Shown piece by piece: positions 33,653 to 42,545 of a stretch of DNA of 64,000 nucleotides. This DNA comes from Candidatus Melainabacteria bacterium (GTDB lineage: Bacteria > Cyanobacteriota > Vampirovibrionia > Obscuribacterales > Obscuribacteraceae): positions 62,001 to 126,000 of the forward strand of contig JACRFZ010000114.1 in the NCBI GenBank assembly GCA_016212515.1. The letters run 5' to 3'. The notes beneath the pieces were generated by a model that searched no databases, was not told where the DNA came from, and saw nothing but the letters and a program-made list of their open reading frames with translations. The translations under genes were made by a program, and so were the position numbers. Each line of letters opens with the position of its first letter. Within the stretch, counting starts at the first letter, position 1.

Positions 33653-36040
33653 ATGAATAAGCCCCAGTTGAGCTTAGCTTTGAGTCTATCGTTAGTGCTG
33701 CTCCAGGCTAATACGCTGACTGCCAAGTCCGAGCCGCAAGGAGCTATCTGGCAGCGTATGTCAGGCTCTGCAAGCGCATCCGGAACCGGAGTAGCGAAAG
33801 CCGCGCAGCGAGTTGGTGCAACCAAGGTTGCCGCCAAGTCGACACGTGTCGCCAATACCGTTAATACTAGTAATACAAAAGAATTAGACCCCCATGCCAT
33901 GCTCTTCCTTTCAGGAAAGAGCAGAGAGATTGGTGCCGGTGGAGCTGCCCCTGCTGCTGCTCTGACCATTCACCCGGCCTTGCCTCTCGATGAAATCAGC
34001 GCAGCACCTGTCGGTGTTGCCACCATGGGCGGAGACATTAAAGTGGAGCCCATTCAGGTGATGCCGGAAACGGTACAGACTGAAGCTCCGCGTATCGCCG
34101 CTTTGCCTTCGACGGCATTGACCACTGCCTCGTCCAAGCAACTGGTAGCCCAGCTTGCTCCCGACCATGTGCTGGCTCAAGCTGACCACTCCACCTTGAC
34201 CCCCCAGCCCATACCGCCGGTGGTGACAGGCACTCTCGATTTCGAAGAGTACAAAGTAACCAATATCCTCGACCTTAAGGTTTCCCAGTCCCGTACCTTC
34301 AAGCTCAAAAACAAAATTGTCCGTACTTCTATATCCGACCCGGGTATTGCTGAGCCGGTAGTTGTTTCCGAGAACCAGTTGGTACTGCTCGGCAAATCCG
34401 CCGGCACCGCCACCATGGTGCTGTGGGACGACGCCGGCAACTCCGTAGCTCTCGACCTGCGCGTCAGCCGCGACTACTCCCAGTTGCAAGCCACCCTGCG
34501 TGAAATCGACCCCCGTATCATTGTTAAGGCTTTCTCGGTTGGTGGTTCTGACCGCGTACTCCTCACCGGAGACGTCGATCACCCTGAATCCATCATCAAA
34601 GCCTTCGCTGCATCCAATGTATTTATGGATGACCGTGGTATGAACATCACGGTTTGCAACAGCCGTATCGTTACCGGCCGTATCGGTGAAACCGGTGGTG
34701 CTGGCGGCGGTGGCGCCGGTGGTACAGGTCAGCTCGCTACCATCGGTAACGTCGACAGATATACATTTTTCGGTAACAACGCCAACAACATCGGCAAATC
34801 GCAAGTGATGGTGTCTGACGGCGGCAGGGTTACAAGCCTTGTCAAAGTTCGCAAAGTGCCGCTTATCGTATTGCACGTCACCTTCCTCGAGATGAATACC
34901 AGCTCCGCTCGCGAACTGGCTATGAATCTTGGTTTCGGTGTGTCGAACGCTTCCTTTTCCTTCGGTATCGGTGGTACGACTGGTACAGGTGGTATCAACA
35001 CCCCCATCGGTTCAAACCCCGGTATCAGGCAGTTCCAGACAATGTTGCCCGCTACGGCTGTCAATAGCCCTTTCGGTCCCAACACTGTCACCCAGATCCC
35101 GATCATCCCTGTAACTAGCGATCTGCGCGGTGCTGTAGTTAACCCGCTCCGGTTTACCTCCGGAACCGGCATAACTCAGATTGCTCAGCCTATCCTATAT
35201 AGCGCCAGCCCCTTGCTGGGTCAGGCTAACCTGCTTGGTTCCCCCGGCGGTGTTAACTTCACGGCCGGTCAGGCCAGTAACCTCTTCACCGGCATCAGTA
35301 ATTATGGCGGTAGAAGCGTGTTCTCCTTGAACCCGACCATCCAGGGCAGTATCGGTAGCCGCCGTGCTCGTATCCTGGCTGAGCCCACCCTGGTAACCAT
35401 TTCCGGTGAGCGTGCTTCCTTCCTGGCTGGCGGTGAAATTCCGATTCAGCAGGCTGTAGCCGCCGCTGGTGCTGCCCAGCAGTCAGTGGTGTTCGAACCT
35501 TTCGGTATGAGAATCAACATGATTCCTGTGCTGCAAGACAACGGCACCATCAACCTGGAAGTATCTCCTGAAGAGAGAATCCTCGCCAACGACCTCGGTA
35601 TCCAGCTGGGAGCCATCGGTTCCAACAGCCGTGTTCCTGGTTTCACCACCAGAAAGACGCAGACCATCGTTGAGCTCAAGCCCGGTCAAGAACTTTATAT
35701 AGCCGGTTTGGTCACCGCCAATACCGGTAGAGAAATAGCCAAAATGCCTATCCTCGGTGAAGTTCCCGTGCTAGGTGCGCTCTACCGCTCCAAAGCTTTC
35801 AACAAAAACGAAAGCGAATTGGTTGTAGCAGTCAGACCTGAGATCATTCTCCCCGGCACTCCCGGACAACTTAAGTTGCCTGAAGAGATTGGCCGTGTAG
35901 AAGGTCCTCGCGACATGAACATGTTCGCTGTTGAACCTACGGTCATGGACGAGCGCTACTACAGCTCCGGACGTGCGGAGCGTCACCAGAAGACTTCTCC
36001 TACTCTGCCGGAAGGCGCACCTGTTCCTGATAACGAATAG
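33653..36040 (+). CDS. Secretin, CpaC/RcpA-like, copy A
   Basis: A 795-aa outer-membrane secretin-family protein. It has a signal peptide (MNKPQLSLALSLSLVLLQAN), a copy-specific Ala/Thr-rich stretch (about 33-165), the pilus-formation N-terminal domain (LKVSQSRTFKLKNKIVRTSI, then a BON-like part with DRVLLTGDVDHPESI), a Gly-rich hinge, and the secretin domain (RARILAEPTLVTISGERASF, FEPFGMRINMIPVL, VPVLGALYRSKAFNKNESEL, VVAVRPEIILP). CpaC/RcpA proteins form the outer-membrane pore of Tad pili. No tadA, cpaB or pilin gene is in this window. GGGAG lies six bases before the ATG. A tandem paralogue follows. Confidence 0.9.
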   Translation: MNKPQLSLALSLSLVLLQANTLTAKSEPQGAIWQRMSGSASASGTGVAKAAQRVGATKVAAKSTRVANTVNTSNTKELDPHAMLFLSGKSREIGAGGAAPAAALTIHPALPLDEISAAPVGVATMGGDIKVEPIQVMPETVQTEAPRIAALPSTALTTASSKQLVAQLAPDHVLAQADHSTLTPQPIPPVVTGTLDFEEYKVTNILDLKVSQSRTFKLKNKIVRTSISDPGIAEPVVVSENQLVLLGKSAGTATMVLWDDAGNSVALDLRVSRDYSQLQATLREIDPRIIVKAFSVGGSDRVLLTGDVDHPESIIKAFAASNVFMDDRGMNITVCNSRIVTGRIGETGGAGGGGAGGTGQLATIGNVDRYTFFGNNANNIGKSQVMVSDGGRVTSLVKVRKVPLIVLHVTFLEMNTSSARELAMNLGFGVSNASFSFGIGGTTGTGGINTPIGSNPGIRQFQTMLPATAVNSPFGPNTVTQIPIIPVTSDLRGAVVNPLRFTSGTGITQIAQPILYSASPLLGQANLLGSPGGVNFTAGQASNLFTGISNYGGRSVFSLNPTIQGSIGSRRARILAEPTLVTISGERASFLAGGEIPIQQAVAAAGAAQQSVVFEPFGMRINMIPVLQDNGTINLEVSPEERILANDLGIQLGAIGSNSRVPGFTTRKTQTIVELKPGQELYIAGLVTANTGREIAKMPILGEVPVLGALYRSKAFNKNESELVVAVRPEIILPGTPGQLKLPEEIGRVEGPRDMNMFAVEPTVMDERYYSSGRAERHQKTSPTLPEGAPVPDNE

Positions 36041-36073
36041 GCTGTTAGAGTCAGAGAAAACTGGTAAAGCGTT

Positions 36074-36105
36074 GGAAGAGAGTGGGCAACCACTCTCTTC
36101 CTTTT
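36074..36105 (+). terminator. Intrinsic terminator of secretin copy A
   Basis: Perfect 12-bp stem GGAAGAGAGTGG with its complement, GCAA tetraloop, followed by TTTTC. The two secretins therefore appear to be transcribed separately. Confidence 0.85.
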
Positions 36106-36180
36106 CTAAGAAAATTTAATCGAGAAAAACTGTTTGCCACCCTCCCTTGACATACATATTTCAGGACTGCTTACTACCTG

Positions 36181-36451
36181 CGATCGTGCACCATATTTGG
36201 TTGTCAACCGGAGTGCCGTTGTCCTCCTGTCTCTGTCTGGAAGGGCAGGAAATAGCCACTACCAGAGATGCCAGGAGATAAATGTTAAGTGAGTGTAGAA
36301 TGTGCGCCTGTCCTGAAAAAAGATTCGTGCATTGTCTGGGCAGTCGTGTTAAGCTTCTGTACTGGTCGGTCCTGTACCGGCTTTACCATGAGTGCTCCCA
36401 GAGTCGCAGTTTAAAAGAAGTCAAGTCGGGAGTTCGTAGAGGGAGAGTGGA
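36181..36451 (+). promoter_or_regulatory. Conserved leader, copy B
   Basis: Counterpart of copy A. The 61-nt block is 36341-36401 and the eight-codon ORF is 36388-36414. CTCCC lies at 36395-36399, GGGAG at 36428-36432 and the ribosome binding site GGGAG at 36441-36445, six bases before ATG 36452. The sequence between the blocks has diverged while the blocks have not. Confidence 0.6.
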
Positions 36452-38575
36452 ATGAATAAGCCCAAATTGAGCTTAGCTTTGAGCCTTTCGGTGTTAGCGC
36501 TCCAGGCTAATGTGCAATCCGCACTGGCAGCGCCGGAGGGTGCCGTTGGTCAGTTCGCTCCAGATCAGGTTATAGCCCAGGCGGCTGCTGATCAGAGCGC
36601 CTATGTGACTGCTCAGCCGATACCGCCAGTAGTGACCGGTACAGTTGAGTTTGAAGAGTTTAAAACTACAAGCGCAATCGATTTGAAAGTTTCCCAATCG
36701 AGAACTTTCAAATTCAAAAATAAAGTTGTTCGTACATCCATAAGTGACCCTGGTATCGCAGAACCGGTAGTTGTTTCTGAGAACCAGATGGTGCTCCTGG
36801 GCAAGAGCCCCGGTACCTGCACCATGCTTCTCTGGGATGACGCCGGCAACTCCATCAACGTCGACCTGAGAGTTTCGAGAGATTACTCGCAGCTTCAGGC
36901 TACCTTGAGAGAGATTGACCCCCGTATTATCGTCAAAGCCTATTCAGTCAGTGGCTCTGACCGTGTGCTCTTGACCGGTGATGTCGATCACCCCGAGTCC
37001 ATCATTCGCGCTTTCGCAGCCGCGAACGTGTTCATGGATGACCGTGGTATGAACATCACAGTGGCCAACAGCCGTATCGTTTCCGGACGTATCGGGGAAA
37101 CCGGTGGCTCCGGCGGCGGTGGCGGCGGCGGTGGCACCGGCCAGCTCGCTCAGCTCAACACCGTTGACAGATACACCTTTTTCGGTAACATCCCGAACAA
37201 TATCAGCAAAGCCCAGGTGATGGTGTCCGACGGCGGTCGCGTTACCTCCCTTGTGAAAGTAAGAAAAGTTCCCCTCATCGCGCTGCACGTCACCTTCATG
37301 GAGATGAACACAGCGGCTGCTCGTGAACTCGGTACTCAGCTCGGTTTTGGTGTTGCCGGTCGTGGTTTCGCCTTCGGTGTCGGTGGTACTGCTCAGGGTG
37401 CTTTCAACAGCCCCAATAGCTTCAGTTCGAACCCCGGAACGCGCTTTCTGCAGGGATTGACCACTGCTACGAACGGTGTCACCTATCCGTATGGCGATTA
37501 CAGCAACCAGGTTGTAAACGCTATCGCTAACCCGTTCCTGAACGCCCTCAACCTGCCTGGTTTGATCCCCAACACTGGTGCTGGTACCACCAACACCGGG
37601 CCCTTCATCGGTGGTCTCACCCAGGCTCAGCGTATCTTCCTGAGCAATCCCCAGTATGGCGGCGCGGTTCAGCCGGTGAGTTTCCTCAACGCCGCCGGTA
37701 ACGCCCTCGGTATCGGTCAGCCAGTACTGATTGGCGGTCCTGCCACCCTTCTGGCTCAGTCCATCCTCCTTGGGTCCCCTGGTGGTGCTGCCTTCAACCC
37801 GGCTAACTTGCTCAACATGTTCACCGGTATTTCCAACGTAGGCAACGGCTCCAGTGCTCAGTTCTCTTTGAACCCCACTATTCAGGGCATCATCTCCAAT
37901 GGACGTGCTCGTATTCTGGCTGAGCCCACTCTGGTGACCATCTCCGGTGAGAGAGCAGCTTTCTTGGCTGGTGGTGAAATTCCCATCATTCAGCAGATTG
38001 CTACTGCCGGTGCGGCTCTCGCTTCAGTCACCTTCGAGCCCTTCGGTATGCGTATCAACATGATTCCCGTACTGCAAGAGAACGGCACCATCAACCTGCA
38101 GATCTCCCCTGAAGAGAGAATCATCTCCCAGGCTCTGGCTTTCACCATTCCCGGTTCGAACGCCTCCATCCCTGGTTTCACCACCAGAAAGAGCCAGACC
38201 ATTGTTGAACTCAAACCCGGTCAGGAACTTTACCTGGCAGGTTTGGTAAGCTCCAACAACGGTCGTGAACTTTCCAAGCTGCCTATGCTTGGTGAGATTC
38301 CAGTGCTCGGTGCGCTCTACCGCTCCAAAGCTTTCAACAAAAACGAGAGCGAATTGGTTGTGGCTGTCAGACCCGAGATCATCCTTCCCGGTACTCCCGG
38401 ACAACTCAAGTTGCCTGAAGATATCGGCAGGGTAGAAGGACCTCGCGACATGAACATGCTTCAGGTCGAGCCCACAGTTGTTGACGAACGTCACTACACC
38501 AGCGGTCGCGCTGAGCGTCACCAGAAGACCTCACCGACTCTGCCGGAAGGTGCACCGATACCGGACAACGAATAA
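36452..38575 (+). CDS. Secretin, CpaC/RcpA-like, copy B
   Basis: A 707-aa paralogue of copy A with the same layout: signal peptide (MNKPKLSLALSLSVLALQAN), pilus-formation N-domain (LKVSQSRTFKFKNKVVRTSI), BON-like part, poly-Gly hinge (GGSGGGGGGGTGQ) and secretin domain ending VPVLGALYRSKAFNKNESEL. It lacks the roughly 134-residue N-terminal insert of copy A but has a longer central variable region (about residues 310-470, rich in Asn, Gly and Pro). The C-terminal tail (GRAERHQKTSPTLPEGAP) is nearly identical to copy A. An own leader and own terminator point to independent expression of the two pore subunits. Confidence 0.9.
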   Translation: MNKPKLSLALSLSVLALQANVQSALAAPEGAVGQFAPDQVIAQAAADQSAYVTAQPIPPVVTGTVEFEEFKTTSAIDLKVSQSRTFKFKNKVVRTSISDPGIAEPVVVSENQMVLLGKSPGTCTMLLWDDAGNSINVDLRVSRDYSQLQATLREIDPRIIVKAYSVSGSDRVLLTGDVDHPESIIRAFAAANVFMDDRGMNITVANSRIVSGRIGETGGSGGGGGGGGTGQLAQLNTVDRYTFFGNIPNNISKAQVMVSDGGRVTSLVKVRKVPLIALHVTFMEMNTAAARELGTQLGFGVAGRGFAFGVGGTAQGAFNSPNSFSSNPGTRFLQGLTTATNGVTYPYGDYSNQVVNAIANPFLNALNLPGLIPNTGAGTTNTGPFIGGLTQAQRIFLSNPQYGGAVQPVSFLNAAGNALGIGQPVLIGGPATLLAQSILLGSPGGAAFNPANLLNMFTGISNVGNGSSAQFSLNPTIQGIISNGRARILAEPTLVTISGERAAFLAGGEIPIIQQIATAGAALASVTFEPFGMRINMIPVLQENGTINLQISPEERIISQALAFTIPGSNASIPGFTTRKSQTIVELKPGQELYLAGLVSSNNGRELSKLPMLGEIPVLGALYRSKAFNKNESELVVAVRPEIILPGTPGQLKLPEDIGRVEGPRDMNMLQVEPTVVDERHYTSGRAERHQKTSPTLPEGAPIPDNE

Positions 38576-38606
38576 TAAGTCAGACAGTCTGATTTGTTAG
38601 CGAATT

Positions 38607-38646
38607 GAAAGAGGGGGGATGGTTATGTATCTCCCCTCTTTCTTTT
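38607..38646 (+). terminator. Intrinsic terminator of secretin copy B
   Basis: GAAAGAGGGG pairs with CCCCTCTTTC across a 16-nt loop and is followed by TTTTC. Confidence 0.85.
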
Positions 38647-38685
38647 CGCTTCCTTCTAGAGCCATATAGAGGCTCCCTGAAGAAA

Positions 38686-38716
38686 AGACCCGCTCTCTTA
38701 ATAAGAGGGCGGGTCT
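38686..38716 (-). terminator. Intrinsic terminator of the BlaI-like gene
   Basis: AGACCCGCTCTCTT pairs with AAGAGGGCGGGTCT (14 bp, one G-T pair) and is followed on the minus strand by TTTTCTTC. It lies 21 bases past the stop. Confidence 0.8.
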
Positions 38717-38736
38717 AACATATGAGTGGTTGCTTC

Positions 38737-39138
38737 TTAACGGCGGCGGCTGGCTTTCTTGGTGAGCTTGGCCTGATTGGCTTCGAAGTAGTTGAGAGTT
38801 TCCCGTGGGTACTCGTCAGCCAGGCTCTTGAGGATTTGCTTGACGGCTTCTTCGATGAATTGCTCGCGGTTATAGCGAGGAACGTAGACATTTGCCAGTC
38901 CGGATTTGTCGATGATGTTGAGAAGTTCTTTCTCTGATAATCTGACCATGGTGGTCATGACTGTGGTGTAAGCTATTTCTCTCTTCAGTTTGAGAGCGTC
39001 GAAAACCTCTCTGACTGTGGTGGTTGGGTTGGCTAGTTTCCAGACTAATTCCATGATCTCGCATTCGAGATCGCCGAGAAATTTTTGCAAACCGGCTTGG
39101 TTTATACGGAATGATGCGTTTTCGTCTTGTAGTCTCAT
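38737..39138 (-). CDS. BlaI/MecI/CopY-type transcriptional regulator
   Basis: A 133-aa winged-helix protein. The core (LGDLECEIMELVWKLANPTT, TVREVFDALKLKREIAYTTV, MTTMVRLSEKELL) follows the BlaI/MecI repressor pattern, and the C-terminal helix would dimerise. No BlaR/MecR-type sensor protease or beta-lactamase gene is adjacent, so the signal is unknown. It converges on secretin copy B and is divergent from gmhB across 142 bases. Confidence 0.82.
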   Translation of the reverse strand: MRLQDENASFRINQAGLQKFLGDLECEIMELVWKLANPTTTVREVFDALKLKREIAYTTVMTTMVRLSEKELLNIIDKSGLANVYVPRYNREQFIEEAVKQILKSLADEYPRETLNYFEANQAKLTKKASRRR

Positions 39139-39280
39139 GATAATTCTTCAGCAACAACTACAACCCATCGTAACACATTCTGCGTACCAGGATAGTAATA
39201 TTTTGCTATGCATATTAGTACCCCTTCCGGCCGGCCTGTCGGCTGGTAATCTGTATATATAATCTCTATTTGGTGAATTT

Positions 39281-39898
39281 ATGGCGCTTCGACCGGTAGT
39301 TTTCCTTGATCGCGACGGCACCCTCAATGTGGAGGCCGGATATATTCGTGATTTAGCTAATCTGAATTTAATTGATGGGGCTGGAGAAGCTGTCAGGCTA
39401 ATGAACGAGGCCGGTCTTGCTTGTATCTTGACCACCAATCAGACGGGCGCTGCTCGGGGCTACTATCCTGAGTCCCATATCCTCGATCTGAATAATCGCC
39501 TTCTGAAGCTCCTGGCTGACGCCGGTGCTCGCCTGGATGCAGTCTATTATTGTCCGCACTTGAGTCCTGAGGAAGGGGGGCAGGTCAGTCCCTTCAATAT
39601 TGCTTGCGATTGCCGTAAGCCTGCCACGGGTCTTGTAGAGCAAGCTTTCCGCGAGCACCCAGATTTAGACCGTCAGTTATCGTTTGTAGTTGGTGATAAA
39701 GCTACCGATGTAGAGCTAGCCAGAAACTGTGCTGCCAGAGGGGTTCTGGTGGAGACCGGCTATGGCAAGGAAGTGCTAGCCGGCACTTATCAGTGGAAAG
39801 TTGAGCCTGATTTTCAGGCCGGCTCTATCGTAGAGGCCGCTAACTGGATTATTGAGCAGGTCAAAAGCAGTGCTAAGAAGCCGGCCTTAGAAGCGTGA
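39281..39898 (+). CDS. gmhB: D-glycero-beta-D-manno-heptose 1,7-bisphosphate 7-phosphatase
   Basis: A HAD-superfamily phosphatase of ADP-heptose synthesis for lipopolysaccharide. The 205-aa protein has FLDRDGTLNVEAGYIRD with the nucleophile Asp, TTNQTGAARGYY, the zinc-binding loop CPHLSPEEGG...CDCRKP (Cys, His, Cys, Cys), and VGDKATDVELARN. Length is normal. It implies a diderm, heptose-containing envelope, although some HAD homologues act on other sugars. It overlaps the convergent REC-GGDEF-REC gene by 12 bases. Confidence 0.9.
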   Translation: MALRPVVFLDRDGTLNVEAGYIRDLANLNLIDGAGEAVRLMNEAGLACILTTNQTGAARGYYPESHILDLNNRLLKLLADAGARLDAVYYCPHLSPEEGGQVSPFNIACDCRKPATGLVEQAFREHPDLDRQLSFVVGDKATDVELARNCAARGVLVETGYGKEVLAGTYQWKVEPDFQAGSIVEAANWIIEQVKSSAKKPALEA

Positions 39899-41257
39899 GC
39901 GCAGTAAGAGGCTGACTTCCGATAGCAGGGACGGCATGTCGAAGGGCTTGGGCAGGTAGAGGTCGGCTCCGGCCTCCAGGGCCAGTGATTGATCGGGATG
40001 GGAGGTGGCCATAACGATCCAGATCTTGGACAGCTCTTCGTCTGACTTAAGAGCGCGGCAGAGCTTCCAACCATCTAGTTTCCTGCCGGTCAGATTGGAT
40101 TCGAGCAAAATTAGATCGGGGTGGGGCTGATAGCGGGCCAGTTCCAGGGCATCGTCGGCTGAGCTTGTCACTTGCACGAAATAGCCCTCCAGGGCCAGAG
40201 TTTCCTGCAATAAACAAGCCATAGCACCGTCCGGTTCTACCACCAGAATTCTAGTGGTGCGCTCCGGTACTTCGGCTTCCTTGCTTTCGCCTTCCAGGGC
40301 TAGAGTTTGCAGCATCATGGTGCGGCACTCATCGATGTTGTTGTCGGAAATCCAGGCACTGCCTTGTTTCTGTTTGGCTAGATAGCGGTAGTCGCGGGCG
40401 GTGGTGAGCACATCGACGTAGGATTGAAACTTCCTAACGGTACTGGATACGATACCAACGGCGATGGAAATGAGGGGTACGCGCCGACGAATGCCACCAC
40501 GGCCGGTGGAGATCAGATAACCGCGTTCGATGTCGCCCTTTGGATAGAAACGTGAGCTGATGCTGTCAAATTGCCGGCAAATCAGTTCCGCTCTTTTTTC
40601 TGCCAGCTCCGGTCTGGTCACCATGAGGAAGTCGTCGGCCTCGATATGTCCCACAAATTCCGTTTCATCGGCGATATCGGTGAGAATGGCGGCCAGGGCT
40701 TTGATCAATTGGTCGCCTGCCAGGTCGCCATAGGTTTCATTGTAGACACGAATTTTATTGAGGTCTATAGAAAGAGCCGCCCAGTGCCTGTCTGAAAATA
40801 GACATTGATCGAGCATGCGTCTAATTAAATTGGGACCGGGAAGCTGGGTAAGCTGGTGGGAGAACTCTTCCTGTCTTCTTCTCAGGTGGGCCAGCACTCT
40901 TATGGCCAGCTCGTTTTTATCGATGGGATCGCCCAGAACATCATCGGCACCGTAGCGGAAGGCGTTGATGCGCTCGGTCACGTCGGTGGAGGGGTGCAGG
41001 AGCACCAGCACCGGTCTGGGTGGAGCCAGTGTGGCGCGTACTTGTTGGCAATAGAGACGCCCGTCTCCACCTTCATCGCCATCTAGTTTATTGGGCAAGA
41101 TGATGATGTCCGGGTGCAGGAAGGAGAGTAATTCGTTGGCCTCTTCAAAGGATGTGGCGGCGTGTACCTTGGCACCGGTCTTCTCCAATACCTGCGCGAA
41201 TTCCGCAGCCTGCCTGGGTTTATTGATGATGAGAATAACTGGTGTCGGTAGAAGCAT
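39887..41257 (-). CDS. REC-GGDEF-REC protein with degenerate active sites
   Basis: A 456-aa signalling protein. The first receiver (residues 5-125) reads DIIILP, so the phospho-acceptor position is Pro55. The central domain (about 140-300) keeps the diguanylate-cyclase frame (SIDLNKIRVYNETYGDLAGD) but has EADDF at 206-210 in place of GGDEF. The last receiver (336-455) reads DLILLE, with Glu386 instead of Asp. Cyclase activity and normal phosphorylation are therefore unlikely; it may bind nucleotide or partners instead. It follows the PAS histidine kinase with one base between, so the two are co-expressed. Confidence 0.9.
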   Translation of the reverse strand: MLLPTPVILIINKPRQAAEFAQVLEKTGAKVHAATSFEEANELLSFLHPDIIILPNKLDGDEGGDGRLYCQQVRATLAPPRPVLVLLHPSTDVTERINAFRYGADDVLGDPIDKNELAIRVLAHLRRRQEEFSHQLTQLPGPNLIRRMLDQCLFSDRHWAALSIDLNKIRVYNETYGDLAGDQLIKALAAILTDIADETEFVGHIEADDFLMVTRPELAEKRAELICRQFDSISSRFYPKGDIERGYLISTGRGGIRRRVPLISIAVGIVSSTVRKFQSYVDVLTTARDYRYLAKQKQGSAWISDNNIDECRTMMLQTLALEGESKEAEVPERTTRILVVEPDGAMACLLQETLALEGYFVQVTSSADDALELARYQPHPDLILLESNLTGRKLDGWKLCRALKSDEELSKIWIVMATSHPDQSLALEAGADLYLPKPFDMPSLLSEVSLLLRSRF

Positions 41258-41258
41258 C

Positions 41259-42371
41259 TTATCCCCTACCTCTTGCGGCTTGCTGTTCCGGGGTTGCTGC
41301 CGGTAGACGCACGGTGAAGGTGGTGCCGCCCGGTACGCTTTCTACAGTGATTTGACCGCCCAGAGCCAGTACCAGGGAGCGGGTGATATAGAGCCCCAGA
41401 CCGGTGCCTTCTGTCTGTCTGACCAGGGGATTATCCAGTCTGCCGAATTTTGAAAAGACCTGAGGCAAATGTTCTTCCGGTATGCCCACGCCCTGATCGG
41501 CTACCGAGAACTCCACCAATTCGGGGGTACCCTGTATGCCTTTGGCCGAGATTGTGACGGTGGTGTCGGCCGGTGAATACTTGATGGCATTATCCACCAG
41601 ATTGGTGAGTATCTGTTCCAGCCGATCTGCATCGGCCCAGACCGGCGTCAAGCCAGGCGGCACCTGAATTATGACGGTATGTTTCTTTGCTTTATCGGAG
41701 AGGTTTTGTTGCACTCGTTCGATGGCTTCGCGAATATCGATGGCGCGAATGGTGAGTTGTAATTTCTTTGACTCCAGCCTGGAGACGGCTAGAAGGTCTT
41801 CCACCAGTCGGGTGAGGCGATCGGCTTGGTCTTTGATGATGCCCACATAGCGCCTTTGTTGGGAGCTATCCAGCCTCTCGCCGGCTCTTAGAATTGTGTC
41901 GGCAAAGCCTTTGATACTGGTCAGGGGCGTGCGCAATTCGTGGGATACCGTGCTGACGAATTCCGTCTGGGCTTGTTGCAGGGAGTTGGCCTGGATGACG
42001 TAGATGATGGTCAGGTAACCGGCCAGTTCTGCTTTCTTAGTGTCGTGGTAGACCGGGAAGTGGGCCGCCGGCATGACAAACTCTGTGCCGCTTCTGGTCA
42101 AGACGGTTACAGTCTTGAGGGCCGACTCTTCCTCTTCATTTTCATCTTGATCTGATTGCTGCTTGCCGTTTTCCGACTCTTCCGCTTCCTGCCAGTCGGC
42201 CACCACGATTGAGTCCAGCGAACTGCCGATCAACTCTTCCATGGGGCTGCCTACCAATTTGGCGAAAGAGGGATTGGTGGTGGTGATGATGCCGGCCGGA
42301 TTTGTGACGATCACAGCATCGGCCGAGTACAAAAGCAGGGTACGGTAGATTTCTTCCGTTTGCAGTGACAT
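41259..42371 (-). CDS. PAS-domain sensor histidine kinase
   Basis: A 370-aa cytoplasmic kinase. The N-terminal PAS fold (TLLLYSADAVIVTNPAGIIT) is interrupted by an acidic Glu/Asn-rich loop (about residues 70-90). HisKA follows, with the phospho-accepting His in VSHELRTPLTSIKGF, then HATPase_c with NLVDNAIKYSP (N box), VADQGVGIPEE (G1), FSKFGRLD and GTGLGLYITRS (G2). No membrane helix is seen. It has no ordinary receiver partner beside it: the downstream protein has defective receivers. Confidence 0.92.
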   Translation of the reverse strand: MSLQTEEIYRTLLLYSADAVIVTNPAGIITTTNPSFAKLVGSPMEELIGSSLDSIVVADWQEAEESENGKQQSDQDENEEEESALKTVTVLTRSGTEFVMPAAHFPVYHDTKKAELAGYLTIIYVIQANSLQQAQTEFVSTVSHELRTPLTSIKGFADTILRAGERLDSSQQRRYVGIIKDQADRLTRLVEDLLAVSRLESKKLQLTIRAIDIREAIERVQQNLSDKAKKHTVIIQVPPGLTPVWADADRLEQILTNLVDNAIKYSPADTTVTISAKGIQGTPELVEFSVADQGVGIPEEHLPQVFSKFGRLDNPLVRQTEGTGLGLYITRSLVLALGGQITVESVPGGTTFTVRLPAATPEQQAARGRG

Positions 42372-42545
42372 CTTGTTTTACTTGGGGGGAGATAGCCGTG
42401 GGATGCTCATGCGCCCCTGAGGTTTAAGGTAACACTAGTTGGAAATGCTGGGAGGCAATACAAGCTATCCTTAACATTTAAGAGGGGCCAGGCTGTAATC
42501 TCTACAACCGGTTTGCCGCCTCCTTACGGTTCGTCAAGGCAAATC

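Larger units (their letters stand above)
36041..36451. other. Intergenic region between the two secretins
   Basis: 411 bases holding the terminator of copy A, a TTGACA at 36147-36152 and the second copy of the conserved leader. No gene is seen. Confidence 0.6.

Noticed and set aside
33911..34876. Minus-strand ORF of 321 codons
   Set aside because: Antisense to secretin copy A. A similar but shorter antisense frame in copy B reflects the shared sequence, not a gene.
36074..36400. The secretin intergenic repeats as an insertion sequence or CRISPR
   Set aside because: There are only two copies, no transposase, no terminal inverted repeats and no regular spacers. A gene-plus-leader duplication explains them.
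41259..42371. Kinase and REC-GGDEF-REC as an ordinary two-component pair
   Set aside because: Neither receiver has the acceptor Asp (Pro55, Glu386), so normal phosphotransfer is not supported.
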